A stretch of 64,000 nucleotides of DNA from Meconema thalassinum (GCA_946902985.2 OX336388.2:1702737978-1702801977), one strand, 5' to 3'; counted from the first letter of the stretch, positions 40,985-51,905 are shown. A program made the numbers and translations. The notes: a model not told the origin generated them from the sequence alone.

Positions 40985-41075
40985 GCAAAAATATCTAACC
41001 CGTCCGGGATTCGAACCCGAGATCTCTAGATTCACAGTCAATGACGCTAACCTCACAGCTATTTCGACCACACGA
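40985..41075 (-). repeat. tRNA-like SINE head, orphan
   Basis: On the minus strand: GGTCGAAATAGCTGTGAGG (A-box like) and GGGTTCGAATCCCGGACGG (B box). The arms do not fold into a full cloverleaf by eye and no acceptor-stem partner is present. I read it as an orphan SINE head rather than a tRNA gene. Confidence 0.5.
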
Positions 41076-41514
41076 TTATTAGGTACAAGATGGGGACTTA
41101 TTTTCACGTACCAATAATACTGCATTACGGAATTAAGTTTCATTTATATTTTGCTTGTTTTTATAATGTTCCTGTGTGAAATTGAGTTTAAAATGCCTTA
41201 TGAATAGGCTCTCTTGTGAGTAAAGAGAATGCATTCAGCAATAGTTCATGAAGGCTTGCTCAATTCTCGTTTAAACACAACGATTATATTATATTGATGA
41301 CTGCATTACCTTTATGTGGTTAATATTTGAATATCCGTTGTGCAGAAACTTAATACCGGCAATGCCGACTACTTACAATGTTTGATATTAAAGCATTTTA
41401 TCATTTAAATACTGATACGAAGACTTCGAACATGTGCCATGTGCTTTGTTTCAATCACCTGACACCAGAGTTCGCATGAGCGTTTACCGTCAGAATGAAA
41501 GTGTTCAGCAATGC

Positions 41515-41573
41515 GATCCAGCTGGCAGTGCGTCTTACACACTTCCGTTCGATCCACCACTGCCAGCTGGATC
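41515..41573. repeat. Perfect 16-bp inverted repeat, 27-bp loop
   Basis: gatccagctggcagtg (41515-41530) is the exact complement of cactgccagctggatc (41558-41573). It would form a strong hairpin in DNA or RNA. It lies in a short plus-strand frame (41434-41748) of unknown nature. Confidence 0.85.
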
Positions 41574-41804
41574 ATCCGATCCATTTCCGTCCCATTTTAC
41601 AAAATCACTCCCACAAATATCTAGCAACCGAGTGGAAAGATGTTACACATCAAAAACTAAATTTAAAATTTGCTACATTACATTACTTTTGCTACAAGAA
41701 AGTTTTGTACATAAAAGCGTGTTATTTTGTGATAAATATCTCATGTAGGATATCTTTCGCGTTAGGGCGTTTAAATACTTGTTTTCCCGCCTAATGTTAT
41801 TGGG

Positions 41805-41866
41805 CACAATTTGTGTTGACCGACTGGAAAACTTTCTTTAATAGAACTAGGCGACACTGAAAAAAT
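41805..41866 (+). mobile_element. PLE terminal fragment
   Basis: GTGTTGACCGACTGGAAAAC followed by GGCGACACTGAAAAAATAG, the inverse of the GGCAACACTGAAAA terminal block. Only the outer end remains. Confidence 0.55.
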
Positions 41867-41894
41867 AGCAAACGAATGAAAGACTTCTCTTTGT

Positions 41895-42140
41895 CGGTGT
41901 CGAAAGAGAATAAGAGTTGACTAAGGTGATGTATAAAATGAAAGAGAAGGGAGCATGACGCTACTCGGGAGACCATAGTTGATCACCCCCCCAAGTTGTA
42001 AGTGTATTTGGGGGGGGGGGGGGAGGTTGTTCAGGAACAATACAAATATCCGGCCCCTTCGTAATGGGTCGAACGTTGCATTAGTTAGTCTTCTCATAAT
42101 CCAGTAAAATGAATGAGTACTTGGAACCAGAGGTGAAGTA
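41895..42140 (-). mobile_element. SINE family D fragment with G-run
   Basis: AGAGAATAAGAGTTGACTAAGG and the following GAGCATGACGC...GGGAGACCATAGTTGATC correspond to AGAGAACAAGAGTTGACCAAGG and its downstream blocks at 55.93-56.05 kb. A G14 run sits at 42010-42023. Confidence 0.5.
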
Positions 42141-42319
42141 CGGGTAGAGAACACGTAAGGATTTGAATATAGAGGTACATGACGGAGGTGCGGGGTTACG
42201 ACTCAAACACGCAACTATCCGTGCCTTACAGCATTCCAGGAATTACCACTCGAATTTGCAGCAGTCCCGCCACGTAATTAGCTTGGTGTTCGTGATTTCA
42301 TACTAGAGCAAGACAGGGA

Positions 42320-42540
42320 AAAGTAGCATGAAACTTGAAGCTATTGTTAAGCCTAGAAACATCAGTCCCGCGTATTTAGTTGTTATGTGTGTGAATGTAG
42401 AGGGGGGAAGTAGCTTGTAATTTTAAGCTATTGTTGATGTTCGGTTCCACGAATCACGAACATTAGATCATCAGTCCCATGTACTTAGTTATGAGTATGT
42501 TATCTGATATCTGCATTCAAATGATCTCTTTTCTAGTGAG
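42320..42540 (-). mobile_element. Two abutting SINE tail fragments
   Basis: ACATCAGTCCCGCGTATTTAG and ATCATCAGTCCCATGTACTTAG are two versions of the family E/B tail (ACATC...AGTCCCGTGTACTTGGG) spaced about 110 bp apart. No heads are present. Confidence 0.45.
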
Positions 42541-42646
42541 AGAAATTATTACATTAAATATTCTTTTTTTATTTATTTTCTTTTTTAGGGGAATAAATGC
42601 ACTTACGCACATAGTCTCGGGCTGCTGAGTGGCAGACTACCGACTA

Positions 42647-43043
42647 TTTTATTATTTATTTATCGTATGGCTTTTAGTGCCGGGAGTGTCCGAGGACATG
42701 TTCGGCTCGCCTGAGTCTGTAGCTGCTTCCAGCGGACACCCTTAGGGTGAGTCACAAGTTCCGTTCAATTTCAAGTAGTTTCAACTTTCGCTACCAGATA
42801 TCCATGATACCTAGTGGTGAACGTTGGAACTTTGATAGAGCGTTCCGACGAAATCTAACAATTTAGCTTCACACAAGTTTAGTCTGTGGAAGGATCGTTT
42901 ACATGCCATAAATCTATGACATGGGACCGCCGGCTTTACTTCCCCTCCGGAGGAAGGATTTTTAACACTCTTAAAAAATCCGACGATTTCGGCCGGGTTT
43001 GAACCCGCTATCTTGGGCGCAACAGTTCAGCACCGAAGCCGCT
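42647..43043 (-). mobile_element. SINE family A2 with 13-bp TSD, inside a LINE
   Basis: Minus-strand element with tail CATACGATAAATAAATAATA at 42650, body GTGCCGGGAGTGTCCGAGG complement, and tRNA-like head near 43040. The TSD agactaccgacta lies at 42634-42646 and 43044-43056. It splits the start of the LINE ORF2 at 43.06-43.3 kb. A short deletion affects the head (A-box region missing). Confidence 0.88.
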
Positions 43044-43059
43044 AGACTACCGACTAAAA

Positions 43060-44635
43060 CTCCCCCAGTTACTTTTGGAACCTAGCCTGGAACCGTTAAA
43101 CACAATACTTCAGGCTAGGTCCATATGCTAGGATACTTGTCCTCAACTATCTTTTTCTTTATAGGCTACTGTTCACTGATTAACAAGAGATCACTTTGCT
43201 TCTCTGTAACTAGCTGATACAGCAGATCATTGGCTGTTTTACTTCTACAGTATGTAGATTGGCTTGAAGTACGGGAATCATTTGAACCTCAGAGCCGTTT
43301 CTTTGTCTAAAGCTTCTCTGAGACCTTACACTGGCCAGATCCCACAGTACAGTATGTGCTAAATACTCTTTGTCAAAACCTCGTTCTTCTCAAAGAACAC
43401 ATTTCCTTGAGGCCATACATCCTCTAGAGTTATGATCAGTCCCTCTGCAACTGTAGGATAGTTTACTTCTATTCGTGCCTTTGCCCTTGCTAGCGACGCC
43501 GTGTCCATACTCGAGTCATCTGTAGCACCGAGATAACATGATCCTCCGTCTAATTCTGCAATTGACCCATTCTATGGTGATATGATCTTGCTTCAAGTAC
43601 ATCTGCATCACTAGTTGTTAATGTGACAACAGCCATCTTCACTTCCTTCGTATTCGTCCTCGTCACCAGCACCTTATTATCTGGAGAGAGCTCTGGAATA
43701 GTTCATTGGATAGCTTCCACGACCTCTTCGGAAGTAGTTAGAGCATCAAAGTCTCTGATTTCAACAGTTGCCTTCGCTTCAAGCCTACGGACTGTAGCAT
43801 TAGATCCCAGAACATTTCGTAGAGAATTATCAAAAGCTGCTTTGTCCCTGGAATTTCCCATCTCGACAAGGACGTCTCCCGCTTTAGTTTGTCGAATGGA
43901 CCGGACTTCGGTTCCTGTATCATTAGGGTTTACATTTTGGCGAATCTCCTTCAGAATATCGGCATATGATTTGCCTTCAGCTGGTCTGATTAGTAAGGCT
44001 GCTCGTCGTGGCCTACTAGTTCTCTTCTGTCTGTTTGGGGCTGCTTGATGGGGAGATATGCCAACTTTATCAGCAAAATCCTCCTGCATCTTCTCATCTC
44101 TTCTCGATGTAACATGAGTCCATATTTCTGTCTCATTCTTCTTGTCCGCCTCCAGAGCAGGGGCAGTGCCCAAATTGGCTTCTTTCCGGTTGTTAGGAAT
44201 AGGGGGCATATCCTTCGGTAGGGCGTTCACTACAACCGTGTGAGCTTCGTCTTGTACCGCATGTGAAGTACGTCCACAATAGGCTATAGTATCAATGACC
44301 TCTTCTAGTTCAACTATGCCATTTTTTACATCTTTGGACATATTACGCTGCCTGTCAGCTGCAAGCTTCATCTTACTGAGCATATTTCGACACCCTTGCA
44401 ATACATCTTCCACACTCGGTAGAAGATTCCCAATGCTCTCTTCTTGACTGTTCCTCAATAACAGGAACTCCACCAGGCGCTCTACAACATTGCTAATAGG
44501 TGTCGCAATCTTCATGCTCCCATTGCCGCTAGACAGAGGGGTTCTGGCCATACAGTGACATATCATATGCCTTTCATCTATGGGGATTAAGTTCATCATA
44601 TCATCCATAATTTTAAAAGTCTGTTTGCTGAACAC
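43060..44635 (-). mobile_element. R1/Jockey-like LINE, 5' half (ORF1 plus ORF2 start)
   Basis: The minus strand holds an ORF1 (44635-43703) followed by a disrupted zinc-knuckle region (about 43.55-43.38 kb; R-C-Y-R-x-L-E-Y-G-H and Y-S-C-R-G-T-D-H-N-S-R-G-C). The beginning of ORF2 (Q-A-N-L-H...A-N-D-L-L-Y-Q, about 43.29-43.2 kb) matches the N-terminus of the endonuclease/exonuclease/phosphatase domain. The rest of ORF2 is absent; SINE A2 sits at the break. Confidence 0.75.
43703..44635 (-). CDS. LINE ORF1 (gag-like) protein, 310 aa
   Basis: The ATG is at 44633-44635 and the stop immediately upstream of the zinc-knuckle remnants. The N-terminal half is helical and Leu/Glu-rich. The C-terminal half reads KSYADILKEIRQNVNP, EVRSIRQTKAGDVLVEMG and KATVEIRDFDALTTSEEVVEAI. 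This matches the gag-like domain of R1/I/Jockey LINE ORF1 proteins (Y-A-x-x-L-x-x-I-R...G-T-x-V-x-x-I-R-x-T-x-x-G-x-x-L-V-E). In intact relatives three CCHC knuckles follow; here a stop and frameshifts separate them. The protein would bind its own RNA in a ribonucleoprotein particle. The plus-strand frame 43623-44048 is its antisense shadow. Confidence 0.8.
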   Translation of the reverse strand: MFSKQTFKIMDDMMNLIPIDERHMICHCMARTPLSSGNGSMKIATPISNVVERLVEFLLLRNSQEESIGNLLPSVEDVLQGCRNMLSKMKLAADRQRNMSKDVKNGIVELEEVIDTIAYCGRTSHAVQDEAHTVVVNALPKDMPPIPNNRKEANLGTAPALEADKKNETEIWTHVTSRRDEKMQEDFADKVGISPHQAAPNRQKRTSRPRRAALLIRPAEGKSYADILKEIRQNVNPNDTGTEVRSIRQTKAGDVLVEMGNSRDKAAFDNSLRNVLGSNATVRRLEAKATVEIRDFDALTTSEEVVEAIQ

Positions 44636-44639
44636 GAGA

Positions 44640-45240
44640 ATCTATTATCAAGTAGATGGTGGTTGATACATACCCAAGGCAGTAGGGCTCTAATGGTCAC
44701 CGTCGCCAAATAAGTCAGACCTTCTTACTTCCCCCTGAAGACGGAACAGTATAATAATAATCATTTAAAATAATAATAATAATGTTATGGGCTGAAAGAC
44801 CCTTTTAACGTTCGTGGCTTCATAGACGCCGGGATGCTGTCGCATTTAAGCATTTTCAAATGCCAATTAGCCGTGCCACACAGCCGTTAGGTATGACTTT
44901 GAGTTTTTCAGTCTATAGGCTACTGTAGCTTTGTTAATTCCCCACGTACTCAGGATTTTCGCTCTATACTTCATTGGCCTGTCAGTTCTTGGTAATTGAC
45001 TTACTCTTTGACGATAGCGTTTGCAGATATTACAAGTAGCTTCTCTCGGGATTGCTGGCTATGAAAACAGTTTGTCTGTCTCTTCATCATCGTAGTCTAG
45101 AGCTGCCGGTACCGTGCATGATGTTATCAATACTATTGTTAGATAAAGATGCATGTTCATTTACTGAAGATATGTTGTTTATTTGTTGCAATTCCTGTCT
45201 TGATTTATACAGGATGTCTTCAACATTTAGGGTTTAACTG
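44640..45240. other. Unassigned spacer
   Basis: Upstream flank of the LINE with an (AAT) patch near 44752-44785; no other feature supported. Confidence 0.3.
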
Positions 45241-45247
45241 TCTTCTG

Positions 45248-45495
45248 TGGGCCACCTCGTGGTGTAGCGACTAGCATTCTTGGCTGTCACCGCAGAGGTG
45301 CGGGTTCGATTCCCGGCACCGCCAAGAAATATAATTCTCGTCTGAGGGCTGGAACGGGGTACACTCCGGCTCGTGATGCACAATTGAGAAGAGGCGGGTT
45401 TGATTCCCACCTCACCCATCTTGGAAGTGGTTTTCCGTAGTTTCCCACTTCTCCACCAGGCGAATGCTGGGATCGTTCGAGGTTCCAGGATTCAC
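45248..45495 (+). mobile_element. SINE family B, 3' truncated
   Basis: Very well preserved head: CCACCTCGTGGTGTAGCGAC, ATTCTTGGCTGTCACCGC and B box CGGGTTCGATTCCCGGCACC. The body continues to GCGAATGCTGGGATCG and then breaks off. Confidence 0.85.
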
Positions 45496-45611
45496 ATCCC
45501 ATCGATGAAAGCAACCATCCTGTATATCATATCGTTTATATATATATATAGGCTATTTTTTTAAGATGTACCAAGTGAATGCTGGGTTGGTATCTTTCTT
45601 CAGGAGTAAAA

Positions 45612-45802
45612 GGAAGAAAGCTTCTAGTTTTACGTGACTGTTAATCCTGCGATCATGAGCCACGGAACCTCCTTTTTACGTGGAATCCGAACCACAGGTC
45701 ATGGCATTTCACTTCAAAAATCTTACATTTATTGACCAGGAATCGAACCCGGTCTCCCTTGGTGAGAGACAAATAGCTTGACCGTTGCGCCAACACGCAG
45801 GT
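45612..45802 (-). mobile_element. SINE family F
   Basis: Contains AGTTTTACGTGACTGTTAATC, ATCATGAGCCACGG, ACCACAGGTCATGGCATTTC and the head complement GAATCGAACCCGGTCTCCC...TTGCGCCAACACGC. Same layout as at 56209-56420. Confidence 0.8.
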
Positions 45803-45839
45803 TTACAATACCTCGATGTTCCGTCCCCATCAACACCTA

Positions 45840-46215
45840 CGATTAGTATGGAGGCGGCCGTGATCTTAGGTGTGGTACCATTCCGCGGCGATATTTGACT
45901 GTAGTAGAAGTGAGAAACCACGAAAAATCTTTAGGATCACTGAGGAAGGAGTCAGACCCATCTCTTCTCAGTTATCTCCACGAGTCATTCGGCCTAGAAA
46001 TCACATTTCCTGTCAAAGGTTGGTATCAAACTAAATTTGGCTGTTGTTATTGTTGTTGTTGTTGATTCATTTAGGGGCTTTGTGACATCGTGGTCATGTA
46101 CTTGGGTGAGTATGGAATCTGTCTTATAGCATGTGTCTTTGTGATGAGTGATGACTGTACTACTGTATGTATTTGTAATTGGGGCTAGGATTTAGTTAGG
46201 GTTAGGCATGGCCGT
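45840..46215 (-). mobile_element. Two rearranged SINE family B fragments
   Basis: 45840-46020 carries the middle and head-proximal blocks, and 46040-46215 the tail blocks (TTGTTGTTGATTCATTTAGG, TTTGTGACATCGTGGTCATG). Their order is inverted relative to a complete copy, so two separate insertions or a rearrangement are involved. Confidence 0.6.
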
Positions 46216-46519
46216 AATTTACTAATTTTTGGTTAGAAGTCGCATTACGTGTCCCTTGATTACATAGGCAGCTAGAAAAAAAACTATAGGGGTAAACAGT
46301 TTGAAATAATTTCATCTGGGAGTATGCGTGCGTTCGTATTACTATCCCCACACACATAAGATAGGTAAATTTTCTTGTACAATCCAATGGTACACCAGTG
46401 AGGTAATTCTCCACTGTATGGGATACAACTTGATAAGCCCAATGCTAAGATACAGTATGTATCCAATATACTGTAGACTCTACTGTAAACTAATGTTACT
46501 GTAAAAATCCTGTCAATTG

Positions 46520-46622
46520 ATTTAATTATTCATCAATTATTTATATATTTATTCATTCATTTGTTCATTTATTTTTATTTGTTTTATTATTTATTTTTAT
46601 TTATTTATTAATTTTTTTATAA
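46520..46622. repeat. (ATTT)n-rich low-complexity tract
   Basis: Irregular ATTT and ATTC repeats over about 100 bases. Confidence 0.8.
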
Positions 46623-47082
46623 CAGCATTAATCGATTTACAGCGGGGATGCGGTAGAGCGTAATTTTCCTTTGTGTTCTGTTAATGTAAGGGCGCGGCTT
46701 GGACATGACATACACAGTTAGAGTAATTATGCGATTTATTTCAATTACAAACGAGTTTGTTCTTCTAAGAAGCATTTACCTCACATTAATGCTCTAAATA
46801 CCCACGGTATCGCGTGTCTGTCATTAGCCCAAAAAACACACACTCGTACAAATACCACAATGGTACACGCTATCAGATATATTCCACACATGCACACCAA
46901 TGTGCACGAAACTGATGACCACAATGCTCTAACCTACATTGTGAGGTTTGAAGCCATTTTTCAGTGTTGCCTAAGTAAACAAAAGTTTGGTGCTTTTCAG
47001 TCGGTCAACACGAATGTACCCAAATAGAGCTGAGTTATGCCCTGATCCTGAAATAAATTACATAAGATTAATAAATACACTA

Positions 47083-47123
47083 GGATGACCAGTTTCGATC
47101 GTCAAGCATCCATCATCAGATCC
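47083..47123 (-). ncRNA. Hammerhead-like motif 3 (left arm of the PLE)
   Basis: On the minus strand CTGATGA (complement of 47113-47119), GAAAC (complement of 47092-47096) and cleavage triplet GUC are intact. Stem I GGAT/ATCC is present. Stem II (GGATG/CGATC) has two mismatch or wobble positions, so it is weaker than its partner at 48968. Confidence 0.65.
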
Positions 47124-47649
47124 ATTACACTTAGGCTATAACATCTATGTTTGAGACTACAGGTGGAAAAATATATACAATATGTACAATTATTTAGTTG
47201 CAGTGTTGGTAATGCAACAGTCGGTGTATGTTAAATGTTGTATATGTAATGTTAGGTGAACTTCTAAAATAGTGATGAAAATCCGGAATTTGTCTGTTAG
47301 GGGTGATTATATGGTTTTACAAAATCAACTATGGTTATACTGAAATAATACAAGCTTATACTTATCGAGTTGTCTCCTTAACTGGAACTTGAAGCAATTG
47401 CGTGTTTCCTTAGGCACCAGTTATAGTCGACTACCCGGGTGTTAGTTGGGCGGAACTGGCTTTCCCCTTCCTTCCCCTTTAGTTGCTATGTTCTTTCAGA
47501 GGTCAGTGCCATGTATATTTGTGTGACGTTGCCAAGTCTAGATAAGAGTGTATGCTCTTGAATACAGGAGTCTGCAACTATTAAAGACCGTGGAACTATC
47601 TTCGCCACGCGTGGACTAAAAAAACCATTTAAACTAAGCGGTACATGCT

Positions 47650-48205
47650 ATTTTTATGCCTTGCTTTTTGAATAGATTAGTGATTTTATATGTGTTCTCA
47701 TTCACATAGTTGAAGCGCGCAAATTTTTTCCATTAATGGCCGCTTTTGGAATCATTTTATCTTTATTTTTTATGTATGGCTACAATTTGGTCTATTTTGC
47801 TTGGCGGGAAATTGTTTTCCTTTGCTATTTGTTTAATGGTTCCTATTTCCTTATTATAATTATCTGTTGACATGGGTATGTTTAAAGCCCTGTGCACCAT
47901 TGAATTGAACTCCGCTAATTTATGCGTACTGGGGTGATTAGACTGATTGTCGATTGCATGCGAGGTTTGTGTAGCTTTTCGGAATATGGAGTATGAAAGC
48001 TCGTTGTCTTTACGTTCAATAGTTATGTCGAGATAATTTATTTTCGATCTGTTTCGGATTCCTTAGTGAATTTGATTGAGTGGTGTAGGCTATTAATGGA
48101 TTGGAGAATTGTTTCTTCGTTTGTTAATTCAGTATCGTAGATGCAAATTACATCATCTACGTATCTTTTGCAATCGAGATTCACCTAGCCAAAGAAAACA
48201 ATCCC
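47650..48205 (-). pseudogene. PLE reverse transcriptase fragment
   Basis: The minus strand from about 48200 reads K-R-Y-V-D-D-V-I-C-I-Y-D-T-E-L-T-N-E-E-T, S-I-K-F-T-K-E-S-E-T. After a frameshift it reads N-Y-L-D-I-T-I, Y-S-I-F-R-K-A-T-Q-T-S-H and I-G-T-I-K-Q-I-A-K-E-N, and finally Y-K-I-T-N-L-F-K-K-Q-G-I-K-I-A-C-T. The order matches the PLE protein at 22.5 kb. The coding region is cut exactly where the inverted arm begins, before the GIY-YIG domain, which is absent. Confidence 0.8.
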
Positions 48206-48967
48206 AACAATCTAAATGAACACACTTTTATGGAGAGTTCACCCCTTTTCGCTCTACTAAAAAACACACCCTGTCGAAAACAAGACACAACTTAGCGATA
48301 CAGCCAAGCTAGATAAAAAAGGGGGTAAATAGCGGTGGTTATAGGTAAATGTTATTTGGATCAGGTGTACTATGTACATTTTTCTGCAATAAACCTAGGC
48401 CGATATGCGCGGCAGTATTAAAGGTGCCGGGACGTCTTCAATAGACCGTGTACCGCTTAGTTTAAATGGCTTTTTAGTCCACGCGTGGCGAAGATAGTTC
48501 CACGGTCTTTAATAGTTGCAGACTCCTGTATTCAAGAGCATACACTCTTATCTAGACTTGGCAACGTCACACAAATATACATGGCACTGACCTCTGAAAG
48601 AACATAGCAACTAAAGGGAGAGGAAGGGGAAAACCAGTTCCGCCCAGCTAACACCCGGGTAGTCGACTATAACTGGTGCCTAAGGAAACACGCAATTGCT
48701 TCAAGTTCCAGTTAAGGAGACAACTCGATAAGTATAAGCTTGTATTATTTCAGTATAACCATAGGTGATTTATAAAACCATATAATCACCCCTAACAGAC
48801 AAATTCCGGATTTTCATCACTATTTTAGAAGTTCACCTAACATTACATATACAACATTTAACATACACCGACTGTTGCATTACCACACTGCAACTAAATA
48901 ATTGTACATATTTTATATATTTTTCCACCTGTAGTCTCAAACATAGATGTTATAGCCTAAGTGTAAT

Positions 48968-49008
48968 GGATCTGATGATGATCGCTTGACGATCGAAACT
49001 GGTCATCC
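48968..49008 (+). ncRNA. Hammerhead ribozyme 4 (right arm of the PLE)
   Basis: Stem I pairs GGAT (48968-48971) with ATCC (49005-49008). CTGATGA is at 48972-48978. Stem II GATCG/CGATC (48980-48984 with 48990-48994) closes a CTTGA loop. GAAAC at 48995-48999 is followed by the two-base-pair stem III and the cleavage triplet GUC (49002-49004). All invariant core positions are present. Short stem III suggests action as a dimer, as proposed for PLE hammerheads. Confidence 0.78.
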
Positions 49009-49122
49009 TAGTGTATTTATTAATCTTATGTAATTTATTTCAGGATCAGGGCATAACCCAGCTCTATTTGGGTACATTCGTGTTGACCGACTGAAAAGCA
49101 CCAAACTTTTGCTCTAACCTAC

Positions 49123-49790
49123 TAAAGGAAACTACAACAAAAATTGTCGGATAATATTTTAAGATGTGGAATAAATATCACACACACTAGTGCATAAGTT
49201 AATTACAGTAACATTTGTGAAAATTGTTTGCAAGTAGGATACAAGGGATTACAGAACTGTTCTGAACATGATCCATGACCTTAATAAATTCTGTAAAGTG
49301 CGAAGGTCCATGTGCTGGAATCAGACCTTCTAAACGTCTTGGCATGGAATCAAAGAGGGCTGGATATGATAAGGGAGAATCTCCCTCCACGCGGGTTGTA
49401 TGCGAGTACGCAAAGCATCAGCAGTAGTTGCTAGAGAACCGTGCCGAACTAGTTGCCAACCAACTATATCCCGGACGTACAATATTCCAAGTGCGACTCA
49501 TCAGGCGAAAGCTAGAAAAGGCTTTTTGACAAACTCTTATCACTACACTGTACCATAAGACCTTTTAATACAACGTAAACACAAGCAGGGCCGTGGAGAG
49601 CGGCGACGGGCCCTGGGGCTGGGATCTCCCGGGCCCCCCTCTATAATCAAACTCTGTAAATTTAATTTATAATCCTCGTAAATTTTCACAAACTGATTTT
49701 GCGCATTTTTTCCCCCCACAAAATGTTCACCACGAAATCTATTACAAGAACATAAAAAACCAGCAAGCAATAATATTAATAATAATTGTA
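49123..49790. other. Unassigned spacer
   Basis: No supported gene. A GC-rich patch (GGGCCGTGGAGAGCGGCGACG) at 49588-49640 resembles a transposon end but no partner end was found. Confidence 0.3.
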
Positions 49791-49794
49791 CTGC

Positions 49795-50045
49795 TATGCC
49801 CGAAGTCGTTGGATTTTTAAGAGCGTTAAAATCCTTCAGTATGCCTTTATTCGGAGGGAAGTAAAGCCGGTGGGCCCATGTCTTACCATGGCATGTAAAA
49901 GAACCTACCACTACAATTGTTAGTGTGTAGCCAACATTTGTAGGTTATTTGGTTAGAAACGCTCTATCAAATTCCACCATTCGCCGCTGGGTGTCAGTGA
50001 CAGTGGCGTCTGGTATCCAACGTCGGAACTACTTGAAATTGAACT
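49795..50045 (+). mobile_element. SINE family A, head-truncated fragment
   Basis: Starts within the head at TATGCCCGAAGTCGTTGGA, continues through TTTTTAAGAGCGTTAAAATCC and the body to GGAACTACTTGAAATTGAAC. Confidence 0.75.
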
Positions 50046-51720
50046 TGTTGAGGATCTTACGGGCGTTCAATTGACATGTCCTAATATGACCATTGGCTGC
50101 AATAAATACTTTAAAATAATACATTACTGTATTAATAATATTTCAATGATATATTCCACTAAATCCAGGCTATATTTATTATCATAAGCAGAGCGTGAAT
50201 TACTATCAATATAAATAAGTGAATTTCTGGTATGTAAAATTTACAACAGTGAAACTGGAGGAATGCATGCAAAATTATTTGCCAATTTAATGTTTATACC
50301 TGACAAGTGGGTACCAATGCATTATTTTCAATTAACAAAAATAAATATCACGAGTAAAGCAATTGAAAACTAGGTAGTCTAATAATTTTCATTACATTCA
50401 CTATACTGTTCAATTTTCGCGTTTAACAGATCTAAATTTGTCCCGATGAGGTAACACTGTAAGCATGCACAGTGTTCAGATTTAAAGCTCTGCAGATCCT
50501 CTTTGATATCAATAATTTTAGAACTTCAGTGATACTCGTAAAAGCAATATGCTCGTTTGTCGTACACAAATTTGAAAACAAAAATGCATTTACCGGACTG
50601 TAATTTCATCGCTTTTACAGTATTTAACTTGGGGAATGAATCACATTGAAAAATGTTGTTGTCCATGAACTCGGAAACAGGGGGGTTCGAATTCCACCGT
50701 CGGTGATTCTAAGCTTATTTTCCATGATTCTTCGTTTTAACCTTATAGCCAAACCGTATAGCACCATCGTACATTCATTTCCTCCTTAATTCTATCCCAA
50801 ATTAATTAAAAATATATGAATAACTTCAGATATAGATTGTCGGTCAGAGTTCTGCACGCACAGTAAGTAGAAAGGACTAATGACCATGACGTCCTAAGAC
50901 CCCCCCCCCCCCCCCCCCAAAAATCAACAGGATGTTCAGTTCACTGAACTGCATGTTAAAAGAGGTGGAAAGGGTATACTGTACACTGTGCAGTACTACG
51001 GCCTCCGTGACATAGGGCGTAATCTCTTTTCATAATGAAAACATGATTTTTACACAAAGTCAAGACGTACGGTATTTTAAAATTTGTTTTACATATAGTG
51101 TTTTATGTTGACATTCATAAAACTTGCTGCCCTTGAAGAGCCACGCCCTTGGGTCTAAGCCTAAACATTGATAAGTGTTTTGGTTGAACGGCGATCACAC
51201 ATACTGTATTTTTACATTAACAAAGCAAAATATATTAATAATTAACCATAGGTATACTCTTACGTAAGTCAAGTTATTATGTGCTATCAGTAGATTGCAA
51301 CTCATCAGTGAGTGTTCTCACAAAAGAAGAAAATGTGAATTTGAACTACGTTTTGTAATTTGCAGTCAGTGGATTTCTTATAATTTAATATTGCTTTGTA
51401 GTAAGCAAAACTAGAGCCAGGTTCTCCTAAAAATCCCCTATCCCATCTATGACTGGTGACCATCAGGGGCGGATTTAAGCCAAGATTATAGGGTAGTGGA
51501 CACACCTGGGATCAGGGGGTATGGAATATCACCAAGGTCACAGTGGGGTCCGGGGGTCCTCCTCCGGAAAAATGTGCAAAAATTAGGTTTAAATTATTAT
51601 GTTGTAGGCCATTTGGGTGATTATATTTGTGATATTTTGGAGTAAACATTTGGTGACCATTGACATTTAGTGGCTATAGTAAAGACTCTCCGGTATTGAA
51701 GTAAAAGCTCTAGCACCTTC
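50046..51720. other. Unassigned spacer
   Basis: AT-rich, without supported ORFs. A C19 run lies at 50900-50918. A GGGGCGGATTTAAGCC block at 51467 resembles the terminal sequence of hAT-type MITEs but its partner end is not seen. Confidence 0.35.
50900..50918. repeat. C19 homopolymer
   Basis: Pure C run; such runs are prone to sequencing length error. Confidence 0.85.
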
Positions 51721-51726
51721 AAGTAA

Positions 51727-51905
51727 GACCCCACGGTGTAGCACACCAATGACCGTGATGGGGATCTACAGCAAGTCGGCAGATCAGAGGTTCGAATCCC
51801 GGCACTGACAGCGGCTATCCTGAGTGTGGGTTTTCACACTCCCTCCAGACAAATGCCGGATAGTTCCTTATTTCATGTCCAGGTACACCTACCCTACTCT
51901 TAACC
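51727..51905 (+). mobile_element. SINE family E, 5' portion
   Basis: Head CCCACGGTGTAGCACACC, B box GGTTCGAATCCCGGCAC, then CAGCGGCTATCCTGAGTGTGG and CTCCAGACAAATGCCGGATAG, matching the reversed copies at 35.3 and 57.3 kb. The 3' part is lost. Confidence 0.7.

Larger units (their letters stand above)
46938..49109 (-). mobile_element. Penelope-like element with long inverted arms and 13-bp TSD
   Basis: The arms 46980-47647 and 48446-49111 are near-identical inverted copies of about 665 bp. Outside the left arm lies a 40-bp extension with GGTTTGAAGCCATTTTTCAG. The TSD tgctctaacctac is found at 46925-46937 and 49110-49122, so the whole 2.17-kb unit inserted as one piece. The interior encodes a PLE RT fragment on the minus strand. 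Each arm carries a hammerhead core. Inverted terminal arms and an asymmetric short extension are known PLE features. Confidence 0.88.

Noticed and set aside
40985..41075. tRNA gene on the minus strand; likewise the B-box-bearing heads at 4010, 7300, 35730, 45250, 62690 and others
   Set aside because: A and B boxes are present, but acceptor arms do not close and each head continues into a repeated SINE body, so these are SINE promoters, not tRNA genes.
43623..44048. 141-codon plus-strand frame
   Set aside because: It is antisense to the LINE ORF1 at 43703-44635, which has recognisable gag-like motifs.
51467..51600. hAT MITE suggested by CAGGGGCGGATTTAAGCC
   Set aside because: No partner inverted repeat or TSD could be found nearby.
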